Source: Roseibacterium beibuensis (lineage in GTDB: Bacteria > Pseudomonadota > Alphaproteobacteria > Rhodobacterales > Rhodobacteraceae). From it: a DNA stretch of 64,000 bases. Positions 16,392 through 25,105 of this stretch are shown here, piece after piece. The stretch is from positions 124,001-188,000 of the forward strand of contig NZ_BAABHW010000003.1 of the NCBI RefSeq assembly GCF_039542305.1, in the 5' to 3' direction. Numbering within the stretch: position 1 is the first letter of the stretch; every line of letters starts with the position of its first letter. A program made the position numbers and the translations under genes. Below the pieces are notes generated by a model. The model did no database searches and had not been told where the DNA came from. It was given only the letters and a program-made list of their open reading frames with translations.

Positions 16392-17612
16392 ATGTCCGCA
16401 CCCAAGAAGGTCGTGCTTGCCTATTCCGGCGGTCTCGACACCTCGATCATCCTGAAGTGGTTGCAAACCGAGTATGGCTGCGAGGTGGTGACCTTCACCG
16501 CCGACCTCGGCCAGGGCGAAGAGCTTGAGCCGGCGCGCAAGAAAGCCGAGATGCTGGGCGTCAGCGAGATTTATATCGAAGACCTGCGCGAGGAATTCGT
16601 CCGCGATTTCGTCTTCCCCATGTTCCGGGCAAACGCGGTCTACGAGGGGCTGTACCTGCTGGGCACCTCGATCGCGCGACCGCTGATCTCCAAGCGGCTG
16701 GTCGAGATCGCCGAGGAAACCGGCGCGGATGCCGTCAGCCACGGCGCGACCGGCAAGGGCAATGACCAGGTCCGGTTCGAACTGGCGGCCTATGCGTTGA
16801 ACCCCGAGATCAAGGTGATCGCCCCTTGGCGCGAATGGGATCTGACCAGCCGCACGCGCCTGCTGGACTTTGCCGAGAAGAACCAGATCCCGATCGCCAA
16901 GGATAAGCGCGGGGAAGCGCCCTTCTCGGTCGATGCGAATCTTCTGCACACCTCGTCCGAGGGCAAAGTGCTGGAAGACCCGGCCGAGATGGCACCGAAT
17001 TACGTCTACCAGCGCACGGATGATCCGGTGACCGCCCCGGACGAGCCGGAATACATCGAGATCAGCTTCGAGAAGGGTGACGCGGTCGCGATCAATGGCG
17101 AGGCGATGTCGCCCGCGACGATCCTGACCACGCTGAACGCCTACGGCAAGAAGCATGGCATCGGGCGACTGGATTTCGTCGAAAACCGGTTTGTTGGCAT
17201 GAAATCACGCGGCATCTACGAAACACCGGGTGGCGATATCCTTTTGGAGGCGCATCGCGGGATCGAGCAGATCACGCTCGATAGCGGCGCGGGCCACCTG
17301 AAAGACTCTATCATGCCGCGCTACGCGGAGCTGATCTATAACGGCTTCTGGTTCAGCCCCGAGCGCGAAATGCTCCAGGCCCTGATCGACAAGAGCCAGG
17401 AACACGTCGCCGGCACGGTCAAGCTGATGCTGTTCAAGGGCTCCGCGCGCACCGTGGCGCGCTGGTCGGATCACAGCCTGTATTCCGAAGCGCATGTGAC
17501 CTTCGAGGAAGACGCCGGTGCCTATGACCAGAAGGACGCGCAGGGCTTCATCCAGCTCAACGCGCTTCGCCTGAAGCTCCTGGCCGCGCGGAACCGGCGC
17601 CTGAAAGGATAA
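16392..17612 (+). CDS. argG: Argininosuccinate synthase
   Basis: A 406-residue enzyme joining citrulline and aspartate with ATP in arginine synthesis. The ATP pyrophosphatase loop AYSGGLDTS is at residues 10-18. The citrulline/aspartate region HGATGKGNDQVRFE and the internal YETPGGDILLEAHRG are conserved. Length is as usual for the family. GGAGCCCTCCC precedes the ATG. It is monocistronic with a terminator right behind it. Confidence 0.97.
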   Translation: MSAPKKVVLAYSGGLDTSIILKWLQTEYGCEVVTFTADLGQGEELEPARKKAEMLGVSEIYIEDLREEFVRDFVFPMFRANAVYEGLYLLGTSIARPLISKRLVEIAEETGADAVSHGATGKGNDQVRFELAAYALNPEIKVIAPWREWDLTSRTRLLDFAEKNQIPIAKDKRGEAPFSVDANLLHTSSEGKVLEDPAEMAPNYVYQRTDDPVTAPDEPEYIEISFEKGDAVAINGEAMSPATILTTLNAYGKKHGIGRLDFVENRFVGMKSRGIYETPGGDILLEAHRGIEQITLDSGAGHLKDSIMPRYAELIYNGFWFSPEREMLQALIDKSQEHVAGTVKLMLFKGSARTVARWSDHSLYSEAHVTFEEDAGAYDQKDAQGFIQLNALRLKLLAARNRRLKG

Positions 17613-17642
17613 GCGCCGCTACGTCGCGATTGTCCCGTTCTC

Positions 17643-17674
17643 ACGGCCCGCCTAAGCCTATGGTGGGCCGTTTT
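17643..17674 (+). terminator. Rho-independent terminator of argG
   Basis: Arms ACGGCCCGCC and GGTGGGCCGT (one wobble) surround a 9-base loop and end in TTTT, 30 bases after the argG stop. Confidence 0.82.
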
Positions 17675-17705
17675 CGTTGCGGCCCTTGATAGGGGTTCGA
17701 TTTCA

Positions 17706-17993
17706 ATGGGTTTAACTGATCTTGCCGCCCAGATCCGCGAAGGCCTGAACGGCAAAAGCTTTGACGGATCGCTAAAGTTCGATTGCGGCGATGATGGCGT
17801 GATCGTTTTGGCCGATGGCTCTGCATCGACCGATGATCGGGACACGGACTGCACAATTCGCCTGAGCCAGGATAACCTGGTGAAATTGCTCGGCGGCAAG
17901 CTGAACCCGATGACGGGCGTCATGATGGGAAAGCTGAAAGTGTCGGGCGACATGGGCGTCGCCATGGGCCTCGGCAAGCTCTTGGCCCGCTGA
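17706..17993 (+). CDS. SCP2 sterol-binding domain protein
   Basis: A 95-residue stand-alone SCP2-like lipid-carrier domain. It matches the family pattern of N-terminal helices (DLAAQIREGLNGKSFDGSLKF), a beta-sheet with DCTIRLSQDNLVKLLGGKL, and the C-terminal MMGKLKVSGDMGVAMGLGKLL. It probably binds a hydrophobic ligand; the physiological ligand in bacteria is unclear. It faces the DUF7282-like gene tail to tail, with a short GC-rich hairpin (18008-18031) between them. Confidence 0.87.
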   Translation: MGLTDLAAQIREGLNGKSFDGSLKFDCGDDGVIVLADGSASTDDRDTDCTIRLSQDNLVKLLGGKLNPMTGVMMGKLKVSGDMGVAMGLGKLLAR

Positions 17994-18045
17994 GGCAGGG
18001 GGGCGAAGGGCGGCGCACAGAAGCACCGCCCCCCGAAACCCAAAT

Positions 18046-18474
18046 TTACTGCGCGGTGATGACGGTCATCACCAGGTCGCCATCCAGTCGGATCGGACCA
18101 TCCTCGGTCGCACCCAACGTGTATTCGAAGATGCCGGTCCGCTCGCCGCCGTCTTCGCCGTGGACCATCAGCATCAACATGTCACCCGGCGCGACATCTT
18201 CGGTCAAAATCGCGGCCACATCAGCGGTTTCCCCTTCGCGGATCGGCGCATGGCCGATGACCGGACCGGGGGCCATGTCAGCGTCGGTGCGGTGAACGAC
18301 CAACCAGCCATTGGCGGGCGCCACGATGGACTCGGCGCTGACGATTCCGTTCGACGCGTCCTGATCGGACGCCATGACAGCCGGCGCCATCGCATGCGCT
18401 TCGGCGTAAACCGCCTGCGTGAACAGGAAAGGAATCGCCGGCAGTGCGCCGATCATCAGGATTTTCTTGAACAT
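18046..18474 (-). CDS. Secreted DUF7282-like protein
   Basis: A 142-residue protein with a signal peptide (MFKKILMIGALPAIPFLFTQ and following AVYA). The mature part carries the pattern IVAPANGWLVVHRTDADMAP, GPVIGHAPIREGET and VAPGDMLMLMVHGEDGG, which resembles the DUF7282 beta-sandwich proteins of archaea and bacteria. A strong site (CTGGAGG) precedes the ATG. The function is unknown; it should be periplasmic. Family placement is from memory of the motif and moderately sure. Confidence 0.72.
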   Translation of the reverse strand: MFKKILMIGALPAIPFLFTQAVYAEAHAMAPAVMASDQDASNGIVSAESIVAPANGWLVVHRTDADMAPGPVIGHAPIREGETADVAAILTEDVAPGDMLMLMVHGEDGGERTGIFEYTLGATEDGPIRLDGDLVMTVITAQ

Positions 18475-18574
18475 GATAGCCTCCAGACTTGGACTGTTTT
18501 CCCGGCCTTGTTTGGCCGAGCTGACAGGAACCACGAGGGAGGCGCGGCCGGAGTTTCACGTCCGCCGAAAAAAA

Positions 18575-20608
18575 TCAAAGCGAGGCGGCGAGGCGTGTGC
18601 CCTGATCGATGGCGCGCTTGGCATCGAGTTCGGCCGCCACATCGGCCCCACCGATGACATGGCAGGCGATCCCTTCTGCCTCCAGCGCATCGGCAAGGCT
18701 GCGCTCGACGACCTGCCCGGCGCAGAGCACGATGGTATCGACCTCGATCAGGGTCGGGTCCGCGTGGTCTGGGCCAAAGCTGACATGCAAGCCGTCCGCA
18801 TCTATCTTTTCGTAATTTACGCCCGGCATCATCTTGACGTTCTTCATCTTGAGGCTGGCGCGATGGATCCAGCCAGTTGTCTTGCCTAACCTCTTTCCAG
18901 GCTTTTCCGGTTTTCTTTGCAGAAGCACGACCTGTCGCGCCGCTGGCGCGGGATGCGGACCATCCGGGGCGAGGCCGCCGCGATGCTCCTCGGGGTCCGT
19001 CACCCCCCATTCCTTGCGCCACAACTCGGGGTTCTCGGTCGGGCTTTCATCGCCCTCGACAAGGTACTCGGCTACGTCAAACCCGATCCCACCGGCACCG
19101 ATGATGGCCACGCGCGTCCCGACGGGTGCCTTGCCCGCCAAGACATCGATATAGGACAGAACATTCGGCCCGTCCTGGCCGGGAATCTCCGGGTCACGCG
19201 GGTTGACCCCGGTCGCCACGATCACCTCGTCGAAGCCACGCAGGTCATCGGGCGACGGTGCCGTCGACAAGCGCAGGTCGATGCCACGACGGTCGATCAT
19301 CGTTTCAAACCAGTCGACGAGGCCGTGAAATTCTTCCTTGCCCGGGATTTCACGGGCCATGTTCAGTTGCCCACCCACCCGGTCGGCCTTGTCGAACAGG
19401 GTCACCGCATGGCCGCGCTCGGCCGCGGTCAGGGCCGCCGCGACACCGGCTGCCCCGGCCCCGACAATCGCCACTCTTTTGGGCGCATCTGTCGCGCGGA
19501 TCTGCAACTCCGCTTCATGACAGGCGCGCGGGTTCACGAGGCAGGACGTCAACTTGCCCGAGAAGGTATGATCCAGGCACGCCTGGTTGCAGGCGATGCA
19601 GGGCGCGATTTCATTCGCGCGGCCTGCGGCGGCCTTGGCCACAAAATCGGGATCGGCGAGGAACGGGCGCGCCATCGACACCATGTCGGCGCAGCCCTCG
19701 GCCAGCACCTCCTCCGCGACATCCGGCATGTTGATGCGGTTGGAGGTGATGATCGGGATACCAACCTTGCCCATCAGCTTTTTCGTCACCCAGGCGAAGG
19801 CCTTGCGCGGCACGCTTGTCGCGATGGTGGGAATGCGCGCCTCGTGCCAGCCGATGCCCGTATTCAGGATCGTGGCGCCTGCCTCTTCGATCGCTTTGGC
19901 AAGTTGAACGACCTCGGCGTGAGTCGATCCGCCGGGGACAAGGTCGATCATGCTCAGGCGGAAGATGATGATGAAATCCGGGCCAACCGCCTCGCGCGCG
20001 CGGCGCACCACCTCGACCGGCAAGCGCATCCGGTTCTCGTAAGACCCACCCCATCGGTCGGTCCGTTTGTTGGTATGGGTGACGAGGAACTGGTTGAGGA
20101 AATACCCTTCGGAGCCCATGATCTCGACCCCGTCATATCCAGCCTCGCGCGCGCGGACGGCGGCCGTGACGATATCGGCGATCTGTTTCTCGATGCCCTC
20201 TTCGTCCAACTCCTTCGGCGGAAAGGGTGAAATCGGCGATTTGATCGCGCTGGGGGCCACGCAATCGGGCGAATAGGCATAACGCCCCGCATGCAGGATC
20301 TGCATCGCGATACGCCCGCCAGCGTCATGCACGGCATCGGTCACGATCCGATGGTTCACGATGTCCTGATCTGTGAACAGCCCCGCCGCGCCGGGAAACA
20401 CGCCGCCTTCCTTGTTTGGTGCCATGCCGCCCGTCACGATCAGGCCAGCCCCGCCGCGCGCCCGTTCCGCGTAGAACGTGGCCACGCGCGGCCAATCCTT
20501 CGTCTCTTCAAGGCCCGTGTGCATGGACCCCATGAGCACGCGATTCTTCAGGGTGACAAAACCCAGATCGAGCGGGGCCAGCATGTGCGGATAAAGCGTT
20601 TCAGGCAT
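18575..20608 (-). CDS. fadH: NADPH-dependent 2,4-dienoyl-CoA reductase
   Basis: A 677-residue flavo-iron-sulfur protein of the Old Yellow Enzyme/FadH type. The N-terminal TIM barrel binds FMN and has the active-site region GYDGVEIMGSEGYFLNQF and the His of GIGWHEARIPT. A 4Fe-4S site reads CIACNQACLDHTF then SCLVNPRAC. The C-terminal half binds FAD (VAIVGAGAAGVAAALTAAER) and NADPH (AIIGAGGIGFDVAEYL). It reduces 2,4-dienoyl-CoA in beta-oxidation of polyunsaturated fatty acids. The order and length are complete. A small cytochrome b-like gene lies upstream on the same strand. Confidence 0.94.
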   Translation of the reverse strand: MPETLYPHMLAPLDLGFVTLKNRVLMGSMHTGLEETKDWPRVATFYAERARGGAGLIVTGGMAPNKEGGVFPGAAGLFTDQDIVNHRIVTDAVHDAGGRIAMQILHAGRYAYSPDCVAPSAIKSPISPFPPKELDEEGIEKQIADIVTAAVRAREAGYDGVEIMGSEGYFLNQFLVTHTNKRTDRWGGSYENRMRLPVEVVRRAREAVGPDFIIIFRLSMIDLVPGGSTHAEVVQLAKAIEEAGATILNTGIGWHEARIPTIATSVPRKAFAWVTKKLMGKVGIPIITSNRINMPDVAEEVLAEGCADMVSMARPFLADPDFVAKAAAGRANEIAPCIACNQACLDHTFSGKLTSCLVNPRACHEAELQIRATDAPKRVAIVGAGAAGVAAALTAAERGHAVTLFDKADRVGGQLNMAREIPGKEEFHGLVDWFETMIDRRGIDLRLSTAPSPDDLRGFDEVIVATGVNPRDPEIPGQDGPNVLSYIDVLAGKAPVGTRVAIIGAGGIGFDVAEYLVEGDESPTENPELWRKEWGVTDPEEHRGGLAPDGPHPAPAARQVVLLQRKPEKPGKRLGKTTGWIHRASLKMKNVKMMPGVNYEKIDADGLHVSFGPDHADPTLIEVDTIVLCAGQVVERSLADALEAEGIACHVIGGADVAAELDAKRAIDQGTRLAASL

Positions 20609-20690
20609 TGGCGGTTCCTCCCGCCCGGCAGGTAATCGCGCGGATAGCCGTCTGTCATCCCCTACGCGGCGTCACCGGCATCCGGGCCTT

Positions 20691-21155
20691 TTAATGAGAG
20701 CCGATCGCCTCTCCCCAGAACTCGCGCTTGAACATCCCGCCAACGGCTTCGATCCAGGATGCAGGCGGCAAATCGAGAACGGAGGTGACCACGACAATGG
20801 CGACCGCGGCGACCGCGATCAGGACTTCGACCGTGTGCCCCTTGCGCGTAGCCGAGCCGAAGAGGAGCGTTTTGTACACCGCGATGTGAACCCAGAAGTG
20901 CCAGACCACGAAGCCGACGAACAACAGGCTGGTCGTGGTATGCAGGGTTTCCCATTGCCCGCGCGTCAGGCCCACCCAATGCCAGTCGATTGCGCTTGCC
21001 AGCCGACCTTGCGGCGCGATGTACATCGCGATGCCGCTAAGCGCGGCCACAAGAACGGAAAGCGACACGCCGAAGAGCGCCGCCGCGCGTCCGGAAAAGG
21101 GCGGCCGGCGGCGCGTGCGCTCGGCGGCGTGTTCGTTTTCGTGAGAGTCGGTCAT
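20691..21155 (-). CDS. Cytochrome b561-like DUF4405 membrane protein
   Basis: A 154-residue protein with a charged N-terminus and three or four hydrophobic segments (AALFGVSLSVLVAALSGIAM, LLFVGFVVWHFWVHIAVY, VLIAVAAVAIVVVTSVLDL). Conserved histidines in WETLHTTTSLLFVG and VVWHFWVH are spaced like haem ligands in DUF4405/b561-like proteins, so a haem-binding electron carrier is plausible. The ATG at 21155 has GGAGCC upstream. It sits about 80 bases before fadH on the same strand; a functional link is speculative. Confidence 0.75.
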   Translation of the reverse strand: MTDSHENEHAAERTRRRPPFSGRAAALFGVSLSVLVAALSGIAMYIAPQGRLASAIDWHWVGLTRGQWETLHTTTSLLFVGFVVWHFWVHIAVYKTLLFGSATRKGHTVEVLIAVAAVAIVVVTSVLDLPPASWIEAVGGMFKREFWGEAIGSH

Positions 21156-21229
21156 CTTGAGGCTCCGTTTTCCAACGGGCAGGTCCAATCCGTGAAATGG
21201 GCCAGCCTAAGACCGGCCCAAAGACAAGG

Positions 21230-21607
21230 TCAATCCTGTGCCGCGGACACATGGCGCCGGAACGCCGTTTTCAAAAGCTCGATCTCGTCGCGCAGCAGGG
21301 CCACTTCGCCACGGATATCTTCATCGAGGCCAGTGCCTGCCATGAGCGTTATCCGGTCGAGAACCTCGCCGCTGGTGGTGCTGCGCAAGGCAACCACCTG
21401 CACGCCGTCCGACAGGACGTCTGAGGGCAGATCTATCGTGACGCGGGTGGCCCCGGGTTGGTCCGGCACAGCGACCATGCGGGCAAGGCCGACAACCTTG
21501 CCGTTATGGACAGCTTCGATCCCTGTCTCCAACGGCCCTTCGAAAATCCCTTCGTAAACACCCGACGTGATCCGAACCTGCTGCAGTCTTTCCCGCACTG
21601 TCTTCAC
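21230..21607 (-). CDS. Conserved hypothetical protein (125 aa)
   Basis: A soluble 125-residue protein with no signal peptide or membrane segment. The first part looks beta-rich (VYEGIFEGPLETGIEAVHNG, VTIDLPSDVLSDGVQVVALR), and the C-terminal third (DIRGEVALLRDEIELLKTAF) is a probable coiled coil. It follows the DUF6478-like gene on the same strand after 24 bases, so the two are probably co-transcribed. I do not recognise a family. Confidence 0.65.
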   Translation of the reverse strand: MKTVRERLQQVRITSGVYEGIFEGPLETGIEAVHNGKVVGLARMVAVPDQPGATRVTIDLPSDVLSDGVQVVALRSTTSGEVLDRITLMAGTGLDEDIRGEVALLRDEIELLKTAFRRHVSAAQD

Positions 21608-21631
21608 CCTTCTGCCCCGGTGAGGGACGAC

Positions 21632-22411
21632 TTAGACATCGGCGCGCGGCGCGCGCAAAACCACCATGTCCCACAGCGCGATCCGCGTCATCTCGGGACT
21701 TTCGATAATGAGATCGAGCCACGCTTTCTCGATTCGTTGCTCGTTGATCTTGGAATAGGCGAGATCGAATTCGGCCTGTCCGCGCCCGTCGCGGATCTCG
21801 ATCTGCCGCACCAGTTGTTCGACATTCGGACCGTGCTGCACATTCAGCCGGGCATAGAGTTCGACAGGTTGTTCCCGTTCGATCCGAAGATCGACCGAGA
21901 TGAAATGGTTCAGGGTCAACCCCTCGACCGCTTCACCGGGAAGATCATGAACCAGCGACACGAAGGATCCGTCAAACCGGTAGACCTCCAGCACGAGACC
22001 GAAAATGGCGCCGTCAACCCAGGCTGGCGCGCGGTCTTGCCGTAAGCTGAGGTCCGAATTCGCCGCGTCATGGAACAGGGTCACGTCACCCGGCAGATGC
22101 GTCGGAGACGGCACGCCGACCAGGCCGCGCGGGCGCATTTCGACACGCCAGGGGGCGGGGCGCATGACCCAATCGCACTGGTCAGACTGTTCGATCCCGT
22201 CACTGGGCAAAACCCGCGACAACAACTCACTCCGCGCACGCGATGAAAGAGTGTCCAACCTGTCGCGCATTTCGCGCATCTCGACATTCATCTCGGCAAG
22301 GGTGGAACCGGACACACCACGGGGCGCGTCCATCGCGCGCTGCCATCGTTTCAGCCGATCACTCCGGCCAAACCGTTCCAGAATGCCTGGTTTTTGATCC
22401 CCCATGAACAC
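21632..22411 (-). CDS. Hypothetical protein resembling DUF6478
   Basis: A 259-residue soluble protein. The N-terminal 70 residues are charged and helical (LAEMNVEMREMRDRLDTLSS). The centre reads as a beta-rich domain (DWVMRPAPWRVEMRPRGLVG, VTLFHDAANSDLSLRQDR), and the end as IALWDMVVLRAPRADV. It resembles a Rhodobacterales-restricted family (DUF6478, from memory). In-frame Met at 22405 is an equally possible start. It lies in a minus-strand string downstream of ilvD and the lipoprotein gene. Function unknown. Confidence 0.7.
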   Translation of the reverse strand: MFMGDQKPGILERFGRSDRLKRWQRAMDAPRGVSGSTLAEMNVEMREMRDRLDTLSSRARSELLSRVLPSDGIEQSDQCDWVMRPAPWRVEMRPRGLVGVPSPTHLPGDVTLFHDAANSDLSLRQDRAPAWVDGAIFGLVLEVYRFDGSFVSLVHDLPGEAVEGLTLNHFISVDLRIEREQPVELYARLNVQHGPNVEQLVRQIEIRDGRGQAEFDLAYSKINEQRIEKAWLDLIIESPEMTRIALWDMVVLRAPRADV

Positions 22412-22473
22412 TCGTTCCTCAAACCTTACACTGTCCCGTCGGCGTGGAATATAACGGCGAACTTGAAAAGACG

Positions 22474-23214
22474 TTAACCGAATATGCGCCGGAACAGGCC
22501 AACATTGAACAGGCCACCGCTTGGGGGCGGCTCGACCGCCTCGACCGGGGCGGCAGGCGCGACAATGGGGGCGGTGTCACCCAGGCCGGCATTGGCCGCC
22601 TGCACCGCGCCGGCAAAGGCGCGCAAGGTTGCAAGGCTTTCCGCCTCGCTGACCTCACGATCCTCAAGCGCCAGAACGGAAAGCGTGGTAATCCGCTGAC
22701 CGAGGTCGAGATAGGCACGCCAGTAATCGTGCTGCACACCCACGACCGATCCGGCGCTGACGTCGCTTGCGTGCAGCAGGAACATGTCCCCCTCGATCCG
22801 GGTGTCGAGAATCGTGACCGTTTCAGGGTCTTGCGACCGGCTGAGCAGCGCGAGCCCCTGTTCGGACCGGAAGAAAGCGTCGAGTTCCCCGAGGCTGTCG
22901 GCAATCGCGCCCTCGTCGGACGGCGCGGAGATAGCCGCCGTCAGAACCGCCGGGACCGATGGTTGATCCGCGCGGCGGGAGCTCGAGATCGCTGCGCAGT
23001 TGCCCAAAAGGACGAAGGCCGTCGCGCCATCATCGCGCGTCGCCGTTTCATCGACGCAAAACCCCTCGGGGCCGGTGACGATAATCGCCGATTGGGTGAC
23101 GATCGCCTCGCGCGGGGCCGAGGCCCCCAAGCCGCCGGCGCACCCCGCCAGCGCAAGGCAGAACAAGCCAAGCGCGGCGGGGCGAAGCCACTGATCAAAG
23201 ATCGGCGTAGACAT
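22474..23214 (-). CDS. Putative lipoprotein, unknown function
   Basis: A 246-residue protein with a lipobox: LGLFCLALAGCAGG predicts acylation on the Cys near residue 25. The mature part is acidic and includes SLGELDAFFRSEQGLALLSR and IEGDMFLLHASDVSAGSVVG, ending in a Pro-rich linker and FNVGLFRRIFG. The ATG at 23214 lies inside the last 20 bases of ilvD, so translation may be coupled to ilvD. No family recognised; the location suggests the outer or inner membrane periplasmic face. Confidence 0.72.
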   Translation of the reverse strand: MSTPIFDQWLRPAALGLFCLALAGCAGGLGASAPREAIVTQSAIIVTGPEGFCVDETATRDDGATAFVLLGNCAAISSSRRADQPSVPAVLTAAISAPSDEGAIADSLGELDAFFRSEQGLALLSRSQDPETVTILDTRIEGDMFLLHASDVSAGSVVGVQHDYWRAYLDLGQRITTLSVLALEDREVSEAESLATLRAFAGAVQAANAGLGDTAPIVAPAAPVEAVEPPPSGGLFNVGLFRRIFG

Positions 23215-24928
23215 GCTTCTCTTCTTTGCCACCGGGATGGGTGACTGCGCCGAGACGGGCATTCCCGACCAACTGGGCGTATTTCCAAAGCGCGCCGGTG
23301 GCGTAGATCGTTTCACGCGGGCCGGACCAGTTGGCGCGGCGCTCCTCCAGCTCCTCGTCGGACAGAGCGACGGAAAGCTCGCCATTGATCGCGTCGATCG
23401 TGATCATGTCGCCATCCTGAAGCAGGCCGATCGGCCCACCCACGGCGGCCTCGGGGCCGACATGGCCCACGCAGAAGCCACGCGTTGCGCCCGAGAAACG
23501 GCCATCGGTGATCAGAGCAACCTTCTTGCCCATACCCTGGCCCGAGAGAGCAGCGGTCGTGGCCAGCATTTCACGCATACCGGGGCCACCCTTGGGCCCT
23601 TCGTTGCGGATGACGATGACCTCGCCTTCCTTGTAGTTGCGCGCCTTCACGGCTTCGAAGGCGTCTTCTTCACACTCGAAGACGCGGGCGGGACCGGTGA
23701 ACACCTGGTTCTCTGCGGCCATGCCAGCGACCTTCACGATGGCGCCTTCGGGGGCGAGGTTGCCTTTCAGGCCCACGACGCCACCGGTGGGCGTGATCGG
23801 CGTTGCAGCCGAGTAGATCACCTTGCCGTCGGCTTCACGGGTGATGAGGTCGAGTTCCTCGCCCATGCTGCGGCCGGTGGCGGTGATGCAATCCTCGTGG
23901 ATGAGGCCCGCCTTGCGCAGTTCCTTCATGACGACGGGCACGCCGCCCGCCTCGTAGAGGTCCTTGGCGACGTATTGGCCGCCCGGCTTCATATCGACAA
24001 AATACGGGGTGTCCTTGAAGATCTCGCAGACGTCGAACAGGTCGAAGTCGATCCCGGCCTCATGCGCGATGGCGGGCAGGTGCAGGCCGGCATTGGTCGA
24101 CCCGCCGGTGCAGGCCACGACGCGCGCGGCGTTTTCCAGCGATTTGCGGGTGACGATGTCACGGGCACGGATACCTTTTTCCAGCAGCTTCATCACCGCC
24201 TCGCCCGAGGCCACGCCATACTGATCGCGGCTTTCATACGGGGCCGGTGCGCCTGACGAGTTCGGCAGCGCAAGGCCAATCGCCTCGGAGACGCAGGCCA
24301 TGGTGTTGGCGGTGAACTGGCCGCCGCAGGCGCCCGCGCTGGGGCAGGCGACGCGCTCGATCACGGCCAGCATCTCGTCCGACATGTTGCCCGCCTGGTG
24401 CTGACCGACGGCTTCGAACACGTCCTGCACGGTCACGTCCTTGCCTTCCAGACGGCCCGGAAGGATGGACCCGCCGTAGATAAAGACCGATGGCACGTTC
24501 AGGCGCACCATCGCCATCATCATGCCCGGCAGCGACTTGTCGCACCCGGCAAGGCCGACAATGGCGTCGTAGCAATGACCACGCATGGTCAGTTCGACCG
24601 TGTCGGCGATGGCATCGCGCGAGGCAAGCGACGAGCGCATCCCTTCATGGCCCATGGCGATGCCGTCGGTGACGGTGATCGTCGTGAATTCGCGCGGCGT
24701 GCCGTTGGCATGCTTCACGCCCAGCTTCACCGACTGTGCCTGTCGGTTCAGCGCGATGTTACAGGGCGCGGCCTCGTTCCAGCAGGTCGCGACGCCGACG
24801 AAAGGCTGGTGAATCTCTTCCTCGGAGATGCCCATTGCATAGAAATACGACCGGTGCGGCGCGCGCGACGGACCTTCCGTCACGTGGCGGCTTGGCAATT
24901 TCGACTTGTCCACCTTGCCATTCAACAT
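23195..24928 (-). CDS. ilvD: Dihydroxy-acid dehydratase
   Basis: A 577-residue iron-sulfur dehydratase in valine/isoleucine synthesis, converting 2,3-dihydroxy-3-methyl acids to 2-oxo acids. Cluster-ligand motifs are present: Cys in ATCWNEAAPCN, GCDKSLPGMM, and CPSAGACGGQFTANTM. The C-terminal domain has LITDGRFSGATRGFCVGHVG. The start MLNGKVDKSKLP gives the usual family length; the longer frame is not protein-like. The 3' end overlaps the lipoprotein start by 20 bases. Confidence 0.97.
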   Translation of the reverse strand: MLNGKVDKSKLPSRHVTEGPSRAPHRSYFYAMGISEEEIHQPFVGVATCWNEAAPCNIALNRQAQSVKLGVKHANGTPREFTTITVTDGIAMGHEGMRSSLASRDAIADTVELTMRGHCYDAIVGLAGCDKSLPGMMMAMVRLNVPSVFIYGGSILPGRLEGKDVTVQDVFEAVGQHQAGNMSDEMLAVIERVACPSAGACGGQFTANTMACVSEAIGLALPNSSGAPAPYESRDQYGVASGEAVMKLLEKGIRARDIVTRKSLENAARVVACTGGSTNAGLHLPAIAHEAGIDFDLFDVCEIFKDTPYFVDMKPGGQYVAKDLYEAGGVPVVMKELRKAGLIHEDCITATGRSMGEELDLITREADGKVIYSAATPITPTGGVVGLKGNLAPEGAIVKVAGMAAENQVFTGPARVFECEEDAFEAVKARNYKEGEVIVIRNEGPKGGPGMREMLATTAALSGQGMGKKVALITDGRFSGATRGFCVGHVGPEAAVGGPIGLLQDGDMITIDAINGELSVALSDEELEERRANWSGPRETIYATGALWKYAQLVGNARLGAVTHPGGKEEKHVYADL

Positions 24929-25105
24929 CGCTGGCTCCCTTCCGCTTACAGGCTTGCGTCCCGGCGAGGGTTGGCCGGGCTTTGCTCCGGAATAGACGGC
25001 GGCCTGCGGCGACACAAGAACGTTAGGCCAACATGGCCTACGCATGATTGCCGCGCCCCCCGATGCGGAGTAGGATGTTTGCAACAACAAAAGGCAGGCA
25101 GGCCG

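Noticed and set aside
14254..16401. One long minus-strand frame that would make a 715-residue protein fused to ilvA
   Set aside because: The upstream half has the low-complexity, Arg/Gly-rich look of a shadow frame and overlaps the real membrane-protein gene at 15540-16307. IlvA starts cleanly at 15501.
18008..18031. Short GC-rich hairpin as a terminator after the SCP2 gene
   Set aside because: The stem is only 6 bases with a 12-base loop and no T-run; too weak to list as a terminator.
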